This document shows, piece after piece, positions 1-9,019 of a DNA stretch of 64,000 bases. Positions within the stretch are counted from its first letter, which is position 1; each line of letters starts with the position of its first letter. The notes below the pieces were generated by a model. It ran no database searches, was not told the origin of the DNA, and was given only the letters and a program-made list of their open reading frames with translations. The stretch is from Bradyrhizobium sp. CER78 (GTDB lineage Bacteria > Pseudomonadota > Alphaproteobacteria > Rhizobiales > Xanthobacteraceae), in contig NZ_JARVWP010000002.1 of NCBI RefSeq assembly GCF_029846235.1, forward strand, positions 124,001-188,000, written 5' to 3'. The position numbers were made by a program, and so were the translations under genes.

Positions 1-420
1 GCGCTGCGCGAGGACGAGGTGGCCTGCCGCGCGCTCGGCATCAACGTCACCACGACCAAGCTCACCGCGTTCGCGACGGGTGCGATGTTCGGCGGCTTCG
101 CCGGCGCCTTCTTCGCGACGCGCCAGGGCTTCATCAGCCCGGAATCCTTCACCTTCCAGGAATCGGCGCTAGTGCTTGCCATCGTCGTGCTCGGTGGCAT
201 GGGCTCGCAGCTCGGCGTCGCGCTGGCGGCGCTGACCATGATCGGCGGCTTCGAGCTGTTCCGTGGTTTCGATCAGTATCGCATGCTGGTGTTCGGCATC
301 GCGATGGTGCTGTTGATGATCTGGCGGCCGCGCGGGCTGATCGGCCATCGCGCGCCGACCGTGTTCCTGGAGCGCAGCCAGGCGATCTCCTCCGACCTCG
401 TCAAGGAGGGCCACGGATGA
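1..420 (+). CDS. livM: Branched-chain amino acid ABC transporter permease LivM, C-terminal part
   Basis: Membrane permease of a liv-type ABC importer. The open frame runs in from the left edge (first codon at base 1), so only the last 139 residues are present. It begins with the LivM-type cytoplasmic signature [15 protein letters not shown], the loop that contacts the ATPase subunits, followed by hydrophobic segments. The stop codon overlaps the livG start (ATGA), which shows translational coupling. The frame match to the family is strong. The exact substrate (leucine/isoleucine/valine or another amide or aromatic acid) cannot be read from this fragment. Confidence 0.93.
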   Translation, partial: ALREDEVACRALGINVTTTKLTAFATGAMFGGFAGAFFATRQGFISPESFTFQESALVLAIVVLGGMGSQLGVALAALTMIGGFELFRGFDQYRMLVFGIAMVLLMIWRPRGLIGHRAPTVFLERSQAISSDLVKEGHG

Positions 421-1250
421 GCGGCGATCCCATCCTCACCGTGGACCGCCTGATAATGCGCTTCGGCGGCATCGTCGCGGTCAACGAGCTCTCCTTTGCC
501 GCCGAGCGGCGCAAGATCACCGCGCTGATCGGACCGAACGGCGCCGGCAAGACCACCGTGTTCAACTGCATCACCGGCTTCTACCGGCCGAGCGGCGGCG
601 CGATCCGCCTCACCGATGACGATGGCCGCACCATGCAGCTCGAGCGGCTCGGCGATTTCCGCATCACCAAGCAGGCCAAGGTGGCGCGCACCTTCCAGAA
701 CATCCGGCTATTCCCGGGCATGACCGCGCTGGAGAACCTGATGGTGGCGCAGCACAACGCGCTGATGCGCGCCTCGGGCCTGACCTTCCTCGGCCTGATC
801 GGTGCGCCGTCCTGGCGCGCGGCTGAGGAGCGCGCCATCGAACTGGCGCGGACCTGGCTCGATCGTGTCGGCCTGCTCTCACGTGCCGACGATGCCGCCG
901 GCAATCTCGCCTATGGCGACCAGCGCCGGCTCGAAATCGCACGCGCGATGTGCACCGAGCCCGTGCTGCTCTGCCTCGACGAGCCGGCCGCCGGACTGAA
1001 CGCGCGCGAAAGCGGCGGACTCAACGAGCTGCTGCTGTCGATCCGCAACGACCAGGGCACCTCGATCCTGCTGATCGAGCATGACATGTCGGTCGTGATG
1101 GAGATCTCCGACCACGTCGTGGTGATGGACTACGGCGTCAAGATCGCCGAAGGCACGCCGCAGGCCGTGCGCGACGACCCCAAGGTGATCGCCGCCTATC
1201 TCGGCGCCGACGAGGAAGAGGCGATCGCCGTGATGGAGAGCGGCACGTGA
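417..1250 (+). CDS. livG: Branched-chain amino acid ABC transporter ATP-binding protein LivG
   Basis: First ATPase of the liv importer, hydrolysing ATP on the cytoplasmic face. Visible motifs are Walker [10 protein letters not shown] near residue 40, the LivG-type Q-loop region [10 protein letters not shown], a signature-like segment [15 protein letters not shown] (degenerate LSGGQ, normal for LivG), Walker [13 protein letters not shown] and the switch histidine in IEHDMSVVM. At 277 residues it is somewhat longer than the roughly 255 of the E. coli protein. It overlaps livM by 4 bases and livF by 4 bases, so the three are co-translated. Confidence 0.95.
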   Translation: MSGDPILTVDRLIMRFGGIVAVNELSFAAERRKITALIGPNGAGKTTVFNCITGFYRPSGGAIRLTDDDGRTMQLERLGDFRITKQAKVARTFQNIRLFPGMTALENLMVAQHNALMRASGLTFLGLIGAPSWRAAEERAIELARTWLDRVGLLSRADDAAGNLAYGDQRRLEIARAMCTEPVLLCLDEPAAGLNARESGGLNELLLSIRNDQGTSILLIEHDMSVVMEISDHVVVMDYGVKIAEGTPQAVRDDPKVIAAYLGADEEEAIAVMESGT

Positions 1251-1993
1251 GCGCAGCGGCAACCACACCCCTGCTCGCGGTGCGCGGCGTGCGTGCGGCG
1301 TACGGCAAGATCGAGGCGCTCAAGGGCGTCGACATCGAGATCAATCGAGGCGAGATCGTCGCCCTGATCGGCGCCAACGGGGCCGGCAAGTCGACGCTGA
1401 TGATGACGATCTTCGGCCGGCCGCGCGCCCGCGCCGGTCGGATCGAGTTCGACGGCAATGACATCACCGGCGTGCCGACCCACGAGATCGCGCGGCTGCG
1501 CATCGCACAATCGCCCGAGGGCCGGCGGATCTTTCCGCGCATGAGCGTCGCGGAAAACCTGCAGATGGGCGCCGACGCCACCGAATGCAGCGAGGCCGAA
1601 CGCGAGGCCGGGCTGGACCGCGTGTTCGCGCTGTTCCCGCGGCTGAAGGAACGCGTCGCACAACGCGGCGGCACGCTGTCGGGCGGCGAGCAGCAGATGC
1701 TCGCGATCGGCCGCGCCCTGATGAGCCGGCCCCGCCTGTTGATGCTGGACGAGCCTTCGCTCGGCCTTGCGCCGCTGATCGCGCGGCAGATCTTCGACGC
1801 CATCCGCACCCTGAACCGTCAGGACGGTCTCACCGTGCTGATCGTCGAGCAGAACGCCAACCATGCGCTGAAGCTCGCCCATCGCGGCTACGTCATGGTC
1901 AACGGCCTGATCACGCTGGCCGGAACCGGCGCCGAATTGCTGCAGCGCCCGGAAATCCGCGCCGCCTATCTGGAAGGCGGCCGCCGCGGGTAG
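1247..1993 (+). CDS. livF: Branched-chain amino acid ABC transporter ATP-binding protein LivF
   Basis: Second ATPase subunit of the liv importer, partner of LivG. Motifs in order are Walker A GANGAGKST, Q-loop region IAQSPEGRRIFPRMSV, a clean LSGGEQQMLAIGRALM signature, Walker B LLMLDEPSLGLAP and the switch region IVEQNANHAL. These are the classic LivF residues. It starts at a GTG whose last two bases begin the livG stop TGA. The 248-residue length fits the family. A binding-protein gene follows after a 165-base gap. Confidence 0.95.
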   Translation: MSAAATTPLLAVRGVRAAYGKIEALKGVDIEINRGEIVALIGANGAGKSTLMMTIFGRPRARAGRIEFDGNDITGVPTHEIARLRIAQSPEGRRIFPRMSVAENLQMGADATECSEAEREAGLDRVFALFPRLKERVAQRGGTLSGGEQQMLAIGRALMSRPRLLMLDEPSLGLAPLIARQIFDAIRTLNRQDGLTVLIVEQNANHALKLAHRGYVMVNGLITLAGTGAELLQRPEIRAAYLEGGRRG

Positions 1994-2158
1994 CTGCACG
2001 TTTCGTGCCGCCCCTGCAGCAGGATGCAGCTGATGCAGCGTCGATTTGCCTGAAAATTGCCGGTGACTTCGCCGCGAAACCAGCCGAGAATGCGCGCGGT
2101 TTTGGGGCCCGGCGTGCCGGGCCCTTCCGCAAGAGGCAACGACCACGAGGGACGTCTC

Positions 2159-3277
2159 ATGAAATCAATGAAGCTGATCGGCCTGGCATTGGGCGCTTCG
2201 TTCGCATTCTCGGCGAGCGCATTCGCGCAAGATATCACCATCGCAGTCGCGGGCCCGATGACGGGCTCCGAATCCGCTTTCGGCCGGCAGATGAAGAACG
2301 GCGCCGAGCAGGCAGTCGCCGACATCAACGCCGCCGGCGGCGTGCTCGGCAAGAAGCTCGCGCTGGAAGCCGACGACGATGCCTGCGATCCGAAGCAGGC
2401 ACGCTCGATCGCGGAAAAGATCGGCTCGTCGAAGATTCCGTTCGTGGCCGGCCATTTCTGCTCGTCGTCGTCGATCCCGGCCTCCGAGGCCTATGCCGAC
2501 GCCAACGTGCTGCAGATCACCCCGGCCTCGACCAATCCGCTGTTCACCGAGCGCAAGCTCTGGAACGTGGCGCGCGTCTGCGGCCGTGACGACCAGCAGG
2601 GCCTGGTCGCCGCCGACTACATCATGAAGAACTTCAAGGGCAAGAACGTCGCGATCCTGAACGACAAGACCACCTACGGCAAAGGCCTCGCCGACGAGAC
2701 CAAGAAGGCGCTGAACAAGGCCGGCTTCCAGGAGAAGATGTTCGAGTCCTACAACAAGGGCGACAAGGACTTCAACTCGATCGTCTCGCGCCTGAAGCGC
2801 GACAATATCGATCTGGTCTATGTCGGCGGCTACCATCAGGAAGCCGGCCTGATCCTGCGCCAGATGCGCGACCAGGGCCTGCAGACCATTCTGATGGCGG
2901 GCGATGCCATGAACGACAAGGAGTTCGCCTCGATCACCGGCCCGGCCGCCGAGGGCACGCTGTTCACCTTCGGTCCCGATCCGCGCAACAAGCCGACCGC
3001 GAAGGCGATCGTCGAGAAGTTCAAGAGCAAGAACATCGATCCCGAAGGCTACACGCTCTACACCTACGCCGCGATGCAGGTGTGGACGCAGGCCGTCGCC
3101 AAGGCCGGCACCACCGACGCCAAGAAGGTGATGGCCACCATCAAGGCCGGCGACTGGGACACCGTGCTCGGCAAGATGGGCTTCGACGCCAAGGGCGACA
3201 TCAAGGCGATCGACTACGTCGTCTACAAGTGGGACGCCAAGGGCAACTACACCGAGATCAATCCGAAGGGCTCTTGA
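2159..3277 (+). CDS. Branched-chain amino acid ABC transporter substrate-binding protein
   Basis: Periplasmic type I binding protein that feeds the LivMGF importer. Residues 1-23 form a signal peptide ending SASAFAQ. The mature part starts DITIAVAGPMTGSESAFG, the usual opening of the LivJ/LivK fold, and continues with GAEQAVADINAAGG and a two-lobe domain. The ATG at 2159 is chosen because GAGGGACG sits just upstream and the signal peptide begins exactly there; the frame stays open further upstream without signal-like sequence. About 372 residues, normal for the family. A strong terminator follows at 3309. Confidence 0.94.
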   Translation: MKSMKLIGLALGASFAFSASAFAQDITIAVAGPMTGSESAFGRQMKNGAEQAVADINAAGGVLGKKLALEADDDACDPKQARSIAEKIGSSKIPFVAGHFCSSSSIPASEAYADANVLQITPASTNPLFTERKLWNVARVCGRDDQQGLVAADYIMKNFKGKNVAILNDKTTYGKGLADETKKALNKAGFQEKMFESYNKGDKDFNSIVSRLKRDNIDLVYVGGYHQEAGLILRQMRDQGLQTILMAGDAMNDKEFASITGPAAEGTLFTFGPDPRNKPTAKAIVEKFKSKNIDPEGYTLYTYAAMQVWTQAVAKAGTTDAKKVMATIKAGDWDTVLGKMGFDAKGDIKAIDYVVYKWDAKGNYTEINPKGS

Positions 3278-3308
3278 GCCTCTCGCGCCTGATCGAATCA
3301 TAGGAGAG

Positions 3309-3335
3309 CGCCCCGGTTCGCCGGGGCGTTTTTTT
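3309..3335 (+). terminator. Rho-independent terminator after the liv operon
   Basis: A perfect 8-bp stem CGCCCCGG/CCGGGGCG closes a TTCG tetraloop and is followed by seven T. The UUCG-type loop makes it very stable. It lies 32 bases after the stop of the binding-protein gene and points in its direction, so it should end the liv transcript. Confidence 0.93.
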
Positions 3336-3448
3336 GACCCGATACCCGCAAGTCTTACCGCAGATCCCTGCTCTCACGTGCACCACCGGTTGATGCATCC
3401 GCCGCGGCTGCTATACCGGATCGATCGGACAGCAGGGATGGACGCATC

Positions 3449-4444
3449 GTGAAAAACCTTCTCACCGATATTGCCGGCGTTGCCGTCGGCCATGCCGACG
3501 ACGCCGTGATCGCCTCCGGCGTCACCGCGATCCTGTTCGAGCGGCCGGCGGTCGCCTCGATCGACGTGCGCGGCGGCGGTCCCGGCACCCGCGAGGACGC
3601 GCTGCTTGCCCCGCACAACGTCGTCGAAGCGATCGACGCCATCACGCTGTCCGGCGGCTCCGCGCTCGGGCTCGATGCCGCGGGCGGCGTACAGGCCTGG
3701 CTCGCCGAGCGCGGCCGCGGCTTTCGCATCCGCGATGCGGTGATCCCGATTGTGCCGGGCGCGATCTGCTTCGACCTGCTCAACGGCGGCAACAAGGCGT
3801 GGGGACGCTTCCCGCCCTATCGCGATCTCGGCTATGCCGCGGCGAATGGCGCCTCTGATGACTTCGAGCTCGGCAGCGTCGGCGCCGGCATGGGCGCCAC
3901 CACCGCCAACCTCAAGGGTGGCCTCGGCTCGGCGTCCGCCGTGACCGACGACGGCATCAAGGTCGCAGCGCTGGCGGTGGTCAACGCTGTCGGCAGCGTC
4001 ACGGTCGGCAGCGGTCCCTGGTTCTGGGCGGCGCCCTTCGAGGTGAACGGCGAGTTCGGCGGACGCGGCCTGCCGCCCGTGTTCACCCAGGACATGCTGA
4101 AGATGCGGCTTAAGGGCGGCGCGGACGCCACCGCCGCCGAGAACACGACGCTGGTCGTGGTCGTGACCGACGCGCAATTGACAAAACCGCAGGCGCGGCG
4201 GCTCGCGATGATCGCGCAGACCGGCATGGCGCGCGCGATCTATCCGGTGCACGCCCCGCTCGATGGCGATGTGGTGTTTGCCGCCGCGACCGGCGCCAAG
4301 CCGGTCGATCCGCTGTTCGGCCTCACCAAACTCGGCGCCATCGCCGCCAACACGGTGGCGCGCGCGATCGCGCGCGGCGTCCATTCAGCGACCGCCCTGC
4401 CCTTCCCCGGCGCGCTGCCGAGCTGGCGGGACCGGTTCGGTTAA
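3449..4444 (+). CDS. P1 family peptidase (DmpA/S58-like aminopeptidase)
   Basis: Member of the self-processing P1 (MEROPS S58) family, whose characterised members include D-/L-aminopeptidases such as DmpA and beta-peptidyl aminopeptidases. The start is GTG; the N-terminus has IAGVAVGHADD. Conserved blocks visible are TLSGGSALGLDAAGGV, the MGATTANLKGGLGSAS segment typical of the family's short bacterial branch, and a C-terminal glycine-rich region with HSATALPFPG. 331 residues. No signal peptide is seen, so it is probably cytoplasmic. It stands alone between the liv terminator and a repeat. The natural substrate is unknown, and I cannot place the autocleavage Gly-Ser/Thr bond with certainty. 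Confidence 0.88.
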   Translation: MKNLLTDIAGVAVGHADDAVIASGVTAILFERPAVASIDVRGGGPGTREDALLAPHNVVEAIDAITLSGGSALGLDAAGGVQAWLAERGRGFRIRDAVIPIVPGAICFDLLNGGNKAWGRFPPYRDLGYAAANGASDDFELGSVGAGMGATTANLKGGLGSASAVTDDGIKVAALAVVNAVGSVTVGSGPWFWAAPFEVNGEFGGRGLPPVFTQDMLKMRLKGGADATAAENTTLVVVVTDAQLTKPQARRLAMIAQTGMARAIYPVHAPLDGDVVFAAATGAKPVDPLFGLTKLGAIAANTVARAIARGVHSATALPFPGALPSWRDRFG

Positions 4445-4470
4445 ACCTGGATTTTACCGCGACGGAAGAG

Positions 4471-4618
4471 CGCTCCCTCGCCCCGTTCTTACGGGGAGAG
4501 GGTTGGGGTGAGGGGCTGCTTCCGCATCAACGATGAAAGACAGGACTCGCGGAGACTCCCCCTCACCCGGAACGCATCTGCGATGCGTTCCGGCCTCTCC
4601 CCGCACGCGGGGCGAGGC
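4471..4618. repeat. 148-bp dispersed palindromic repeat, copy 1
   Basis: An intergenic element beginning CGCTCCCTCGCCCCGTTCTT and ending near GGCGAGGC. It contains a hairpin GGAACGCATC/GATGCGTTCC. A second copy with the same order of blocks and the same length lies at 14745-14892. It sits between the P1 peptidase (+) and the EF-hand gene (-), so it may also serve as a bidirectional terminator. Confidence 0.85.
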
Positions 4619-4658
4619 ATGGAGCTCGCGGCTACAACGGGCGAGACGTCTCAACGCC

Positions 4659-5492
4659 CTAGGCGCTGACCGACAGTGACGACGAGGCCTTCGCCGAGAT
4701 CGCCTGCGACTGGCGCTGGATCAGCTGCTCGATGAAATTGTAGGACGAGGTCGCGTTGTTGCCGGCGGAGGACGAATTCGTGCTGCTGCTGCCTGAGGCC
4801 GTGGCCGGCGTCGTCATCGACACCTTGGAGCCGTCGGCATAGGTCGTGGTTGTCGTGGTCGAGCCGTCGCTGTTGGTCACCGAGGTCGAGGTGGCGCCAT
4901 CAAGCGCCTGCATCAGGGGATCGGAGCTCGATCCGCCCGAGCCGCTGCTGGAGCCGGATCCATCGGTCGAGCCGCTCTCCATGTGGTGATGATGATGGCC
5001 GCCGCCCTTGTGGCCCTGCAAGGCCTGCGACATCTCGCCGAGGCTGACGCTGCCGTCGCCGTTCTTGTCGAGCTTGGAGAACACGTCGTCGGCCTGGGCG
5101 ACATTGGTGCCGCCGGCGCCGAGCGCGTTCTCGAATTCCGTCTTGGTGATCTGGCCGTTGCCGTCGGCGTCGATCAGCGAGAACAGGTCCTTCAGCGCGT
5201 CCGACCGGCTGGTCGGCGTCGTGCTGCTTGAAGCCGCGCTGGTTGAAGCGGTCGTCTGGCTCTGCGCGTCGAGCAGCGCGCTCATGGTCTGCGGCGAAAT
5301 CTGCGGGGTGCTGCTGCCTGACCCGGCGCTGGTGCTGCTGCTGCTCGACGTCGAGGTCGTGGTCGAGAGGTCGAACAGCCCGGTGGTCTGATTTCCCTGC
5401 GTGGAGCTGCCGGTCTGCGTCGTCGATTTCGACGACATCAGCGAGCTCAAAAGATCGACGGCGGATGACGCAGCGCCAATGGCAAATAACAT
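4659..5492 (-). CDS. EF-hand calcium-binding protein with Ser/Thr-rich flanks
   Basis: Two EF-hand loops are clear: DADGNGQITKTE at residues 108-119 and DKNGDGSVSLGE at 142-153, each with acidic ligands at positions 1, 3 and 12. A five-histidine run follows at about 166-170. The rest is extremely rich in Ser, Thr and Gly, suggesting disordered linkers. The start ATG at 5492 has GGAG about 10 bases upstream; the frame is open further upstream but codes for Arg/Pro/Cys-rich sequence unlike the protein. 277 residues. No convincing cleavable signal peptide. The role is unknown: calcium sensing or buffering is an inference from the loops. Confidence 0.87.
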   Translation of the reverse strand: MLFAIGAASSAVDLLSSLMSSKSTTQTGSSTQGNQTTGLFDLSTTTSTSSSSSTSAGSGSSTPQISPQTMSALLDAQSQTTASTSAASSSTTPTSRSDALKDLFSLIDADGNGQITKTEFENALGAGGTNVAQADDVFSKLDKNGDGSVSLGEMSQALQGHKGGGHHHHHMESGSTDGSGSSSGSGGSSSDPLMQALDGATSTSVTNSDGSTTTTTTYADGSKVSMTTPATASGSSSTNSSSAGNNATSSYNFIEQLIQRQSQAISAKASSSLSVSA

Positions 5493-5745
5493 GGCAATAC
5501 TCCAACAAGGCCGCGCCCGGCGGCTCAAACGCTTGCCAAAGGCGCAGCAATCGGCGTGCCATGGCAAAAACCCAATAAAACCAGGCCTTGGCGCATCGCT
5601 ACGGGTTCCGCGCCCCCGGCAAGACCTGCCGCCGGCGGCAGAATTTTCCGGCTTCCAGCCGCCATCCGCTCGCATTGCCCGCCACGCGTCCGCATGTTAG
5701 GCGGGATCACCCGTCGCCCCCTGCTCGTCTTCCGGAACTGCTGAC

Positions 5746-6447
5746 ATGACTCAGTCATTCACCCCGCGTCCCCTCGTCATCGCTCCGTCGATCCTGGCGT
5801 CGGATTTCTCAAAGCTCGGCGAGGAGGTCCGCGCCGTCGACCAGGCCGGCGCCGACTGGATCCATCTCGACGTGATGGACGGGCATTTTGTCCCGAACAT
5901 TTCCTACGGCCCCGACGTCATCAAGGCGATGCGGCCGCACACCAAGAAGATCTTCGACGCGCATCTGATGATCTCGCCCTGCGATCCCTATCTGGAGGCC
6001 TTCGCCAAGGCGGGCTGCGACCACATCACGGTGCATGCCGAGGCCGGCCCGCATTTGCATCGCTCGCTGCAGGCGATCCGCGCGCTCGGCAAGAAGGCCG
6101 GCGTTTCGATCAATCCGGCGACGCCGGCGAGCGCGATCGAATATGTGCTCGACCTGATCGACCTCGTGCTGGTGATGTCGGTCAATCCCGGCTTCGGCGG
6201 CCAGGCCTTCATCCGCTCGGCGATCGGCAAGATCTCTGACGTCAGGGCGATGGTTGCGGGCCGGCCGATCGACATCGAGGTCGACGGCGGTGTTGCGCCC
6301 GACGTCGCAGGCCAGCTCGCCGCGGCCGGCGCCAACGCCTTCGTCGCGGGCTCCGCGGTGTTCAAGGGCGGCACGCTCGAGGCCTACAAGACCAACATCG
6401 CCGCGATCCGCAACGCCGCGGCCGACGCGCGCGGCGAAGCAATCTGA
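5746..6447 (+). CDS. rpe: Ribulose-phosphate 3-epimerase
   Basis: Interconverts D-ribulose 5-phosphate and D-xylulose 5-phosphate (pentose phosphate pathway and Calvin cycle). A TIM barrel of 233 residues with the family blocks [35 protein letters not shown] (metal-binding His and Asp), [17 protein letters not shown] and EVDGGVAP. The family is unmistakable. It appears to be a single gene between divergent EF-hand and convergent kinase genes. No Calvin-cycle cbb genes are adjacent, so a housekeeping role is most likely. Confidence 0.96.
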   Translation: MTQSFTPRPLVIAPSILASDFSKLGEEVRAVDQAGADWIHLDVMDGHFVPNISYGPDVIKAMRPHTKKIFDAHLMISPCDPYLEAFAKAGCDHITVHAEAGPHLHRSLQAIRALGKKAGVSINPATPASAIEYVLDLIDLVLVMSVNPGFGGQAFIRSAIGKISDVRAMVAGRPIDIEVDGGVAPDVAGQLAAAGANAFVAGSAVFKGGTLEAYKTNIAAIRNAAADARGEAI

Positions 6448-6460
6448 TTCTCCGGCGGAA

Positions 6461-7942
6461 CTAGAACACTGAAGGCGGCGTGACCGCGGCATTGGCCGCC
6501 TGGTGGTCCGCCGCCTCATCGTCGTCCGCTTGCGGCGCCAGCCGCGACGGCCGCACCACGGTCACCGTGCACGGCGCTTCCCCGGCGACCTTGGCGGACA
6601 CGCTGCCGAGCAGCGCGCGTCGCATCGAATTCTGCCGCGCGCCGATGATGATGTGATCGACCAGATTGACTGCGGCGAATTCCAGGATGGCGGCTGCCGG
6701 ATCGATCGCTTCCAAGACATGCACGGTGAGCCGCCCCTCCTCGAGCCGGAACGGCCGCGCCCAATGCTGCAGCGCCACCAGACGGTCGACATGCTTGTTC
6801 TGGCCCTGCTCGTCATGGCTTCGATCGATCGCCAGGCGATTGAGCTTCAGCACGTTGACGCAGGCGAGCCGCGCCGATGGCGAGGTCGATAGCACCTGCT
6901 CGGCGATGACGCGGATGGTCGCGTTCAGCGCCTCGGTCCCCTCGCCGAGATCGAGTGCAACGGCAACGATCGGGCTCGATGCGAGCTGGGCCGCGACATT
7001 TGATTTCGGCTGCGGCGGCACCGCACCGAGATTGAAGCGGCGGCGCCAGACCGTGCCGAGTGAATCGCGATTGAGCCGCTGCGCCCGCGCCGTCAGCTTG
7101 ACCTGTTCGGGATGGCCGAGATCGAACGCAAGCTGCGCCGCAGTCGGATAGCGCGCAGCAGGGTCGATCTCGAGACACCGCAGCACGATCTCCTGCAGCC
7201 AAGGCGGATAGTCGGGCTTGAGTTTGCGCGGCGGATACGGGTCGCGCCACAACCGCCGGCGCATGCCGCGCAGGGTCTCGGTCTCGCCGAACGGGCGGAC
7301 GCCGGTGGTGAAGAAATAGAGCAGCGCGCCGAGCGAAAACAGATCGCTGCGCGGATCGTCGCGGACGCCGTTGAGGCGCTCCGGCGCCATATAGGGCGCG
7401 GTGCCGTAAGGCAGGCGAAACTCCTCCTGCAACAGATCGGGCAGGTGCTGGTGATGCGAGAGGCCGAAATCGATCAGCACCGCCTCGCCGCGTTCGCGGA
7501 ACATGATGCTGCTCGGCTTGATGTCATGATGGATGACGTTCTGCCGATGCAGGCCGGCGAGCGCGGCGGCGACCTTGCCGCCGATCACCCTCACCTCGTC
7601 ATACGGCAGCGGCAGATTGTCGAGCCGCTTGTAGAGGGTTTGGCCCGGGATGCGCTCCATCACCACATAGGCTTGGCGCTCGAAATCGCCGGTGCCGAAA
7701 CAGGCCGGCACGTGCGGCCCCGACAGCCGCGGCAGGATCATCTGCTCCATCTCGAAGCTGACGATCGCGGCCGGATCCTCGCCCTCCGAGGTGAGTGGCA
7801 CCTTCATCAAGAGTGGCACGTCGATTCCCGGGTGGGTGACGCTCCACAGCGTCGCCATGCCGCCGCGATACACGCGCTCGCCGATGGTGAAGCCATCGAG
7901 CTCGGCACCGGCCTGCATCGTCAGCGCCGCCACCGGCGTCAC
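6461..7942 (-). CDS. Serine/threonine protein kinase fused to a universal stress protein domain
   Basis: N-terminal kinase domain (about residues 15-290): a glycine-poor P-loop, VPLLMKVPL with Lys47, catalytic-loop HHDIKPSS with Asp140, DFG at 158-160, and MAPE at 185-188. The Mg-binding Asn five residues after Asp140 is replaced by Ser145, which is unusual. C-terminal UspA-like domain (about 345-490) has IIIGARQ, GS spacing and PCTVTVV of the ATP-binding type. The GTG start at 7942 overlaps the stop of the upstream phosphoesterase gene, so coupling is expected; Met9 at 7918 is an alternative. Likely a cytoplasmic stress-signalling protein. Confidence 0.88.
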   Translation of the reverse strand: MTPVAALTMQAGAELDGFTIGERVYRGGMATLWSVTHPGIDVPLLMKVPLTSEGEDPAAIVSFEMEQMILPRLSGPHVPACFGTGDFERQAYVVMERIPGQTLYKRLDNLPLPYDEVRVIGGKVAAALAGLHRQNVIHHDIKPSSIMFRERGEAVLIDFGLSHHQHLPDLLQEEFRLPYGTAPYMAPERLNGVRDDPRSDLFSLGALLYFFTTGVRPFGETETLRGMRRRLWRDPYPPRKLKPDYPPWLQEIVLRCLEIDPAARYPTAAQLAFDLGHPEQVKLTARAQRLNRDSLGTVWRRRFNLGAVPPQPKSNVAAQLASSPIVAVALDLGEGTEALNATIRVIAEQVLSTSPSARLACVNVLKLNRLAIDRSHDEQGQNKHVDRLVALQHWARPFRLEEGRLTVHVLEAIDPAAAILEFAAVNLVDHIIIGARQNSMRRALLGSVSAKVAGEAPCTVTVVRPSRLAPQADDDEAADHQAANAAVTPPSVF

Positions 7943-8679
7943 CTGCCGATCAGCAGGCGGTCGGCGAGCCAGAGCGGCAGGCCGCCCGCCTTGATCCGCG
8001 CCGCCGCGGTCGCGACGTCGTAGGGCACGCGGTGATAGGTGATCTCGCGGCTTGCCGTGTCGAACATCGCAAATGATGCGGCCGGATCGCCGTCGCGCGG
8101 CTGGCCGACCGAGCCGAGCACCACAAGCCAGCGCCGCCCGGTCAGCAATTGCACCGCAACGCCCGCGGTCGGAACGAAGCTCGTCATCTTCGCCGTCGAG
8201 GACATCGAGTAGAGGCCGGGACGATGGATGTGGCCACAGAACGTGATCTGCAATCCGGTGGCCATCATGCTGCGCGCGGCATCCGACGTGTCGCGGACAT
8301 AGCGCCACTTCGCCGGGTCCGAGGCCTCGGAATGTACGTAGAGGCGGTTGTCCTCCTCGCGCAGGATCGGCAGGCCTGCGAGGAAGACCTTCTGTTCAGC
8401 GCTGAGCCGGCTGCGCGTCCAGTCGATGGCGGCCTGCGCATCGGCATTCATGCTGTCGCTCGGGGTTCCGATCGCGTTGTCATGATTGCCGCGCACCGCG
8501 ATCGCGCCCTTCGCGACGAGGTCCATCACAGTGTTGACGGCCCATTCGGGATCGGCGCCATAGCCGACGATATCGCCGAGGCAGATCAGCCGCTCGGCGC
8601 CGCGCGTTCGCGCAGCCTCGAGGCAGGCGGCGAAGGCCTGCCGGTTGGCATGAATATCGGCAAAGAGTGCAAGCCGCAT
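7939..8679 (-). CDS. Metallophosphoesterase (YfcE/ApaH-like calcineurin fold)
   Basis: Dimetal phosphoesterase of 246 residues. All family motifs are present: FADIHAN (D-x-H), CLGDIVGYG (GD), RGNHDNA (GNHD) and FCGHIH (GHxH). The GDIVGYGADP block is typical of the bacterial branch resembling phosphodiesterases and symmetrical Ap4A hydrolases. No signal peptide. Its last codons overlap the kinase-USP gene by 4 bases (GTGA), so this is a two-gene operon. A role in dephosphorylating nucleotides or reversing the kinase is possible but not shown. Confidence 0.9.
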   Translation of the reverse strand: MRLALFADIHANRQAFAACLEAARTRGAERLICLGDIVGYGADPEWAVNTVMDLVAKGAIAVRGNHDNAIGTPSDSMNADAQAAIDWTRSRLSAEQKVFLAGLPILREEDNRLYVHSEASDPAKWRYVRDTSDAARSMMATGLQITFCGHIHRPGLYSMSSTAKMTSFVPTAGVAVQLLTGRRWLVVLGSVGQPRDGDPAASFAMFDTASREITYHRVPYDVATAAARIKAGGLPLWLADRLLIGR

Positions 8680-8809
8680 CGTGGTCCGCGTGACTGATCC
8701 CTGCCGATATCAAGCACACGCGGCCCCCGGCTCGCAATCGGGCCAAAGGCCGGCACGAAAAGCTACTTGGCGCGACCGTGCGCAATCTTTCTCGTCGCAA
8801 CTCGCGGCT

Positions 8810-8975
8810 CACCCCTCTCCCCAACCCTCCCCCGCAAGGGGGAGGGAGCCTGACCGACGTGCTCACCTCACCGAGTGACAGCAGCAGCACGACAGAACAT
8901 CAGCAACTGACGTAAGGGAAGCACCGGCGGATGGGTTCCCTCCCCCCTTGCTGGGGAGGGTTAGGGAGAGGGGTG
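8810..8975. repeat. Long-spaced inverted repeat of about 40-base arms
   Basis: The stretch 8680-9019 holds no gene. It contains two G/C-rich arms, 8810-8848 (starting CACCCCTCTCCCCAACCCTC) and 8936-8975 (ending GGGAGAGGGGTG), that are near-perfect reverse complements, separated by about 87 bases of unremarkable sequence. It lies upstream of the phosphoesterase gene and downstream of a TetR gene. It resembles intergenic palindromes common in Bradyrhizobium, from memory. Confidence 0.8.
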
Positions 8976-9019
8976 CCGCTTGCTCTGCTGTGAGAGAGCG
9001 CGAGCGCCGAACTAATGCC

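Noticed and set aside
8810..8975. Repeat arms as a CRISPR-like array
   Set aside because: There are only two arms and they are inverted rather than direct, with no regular spacers and no cas genes.
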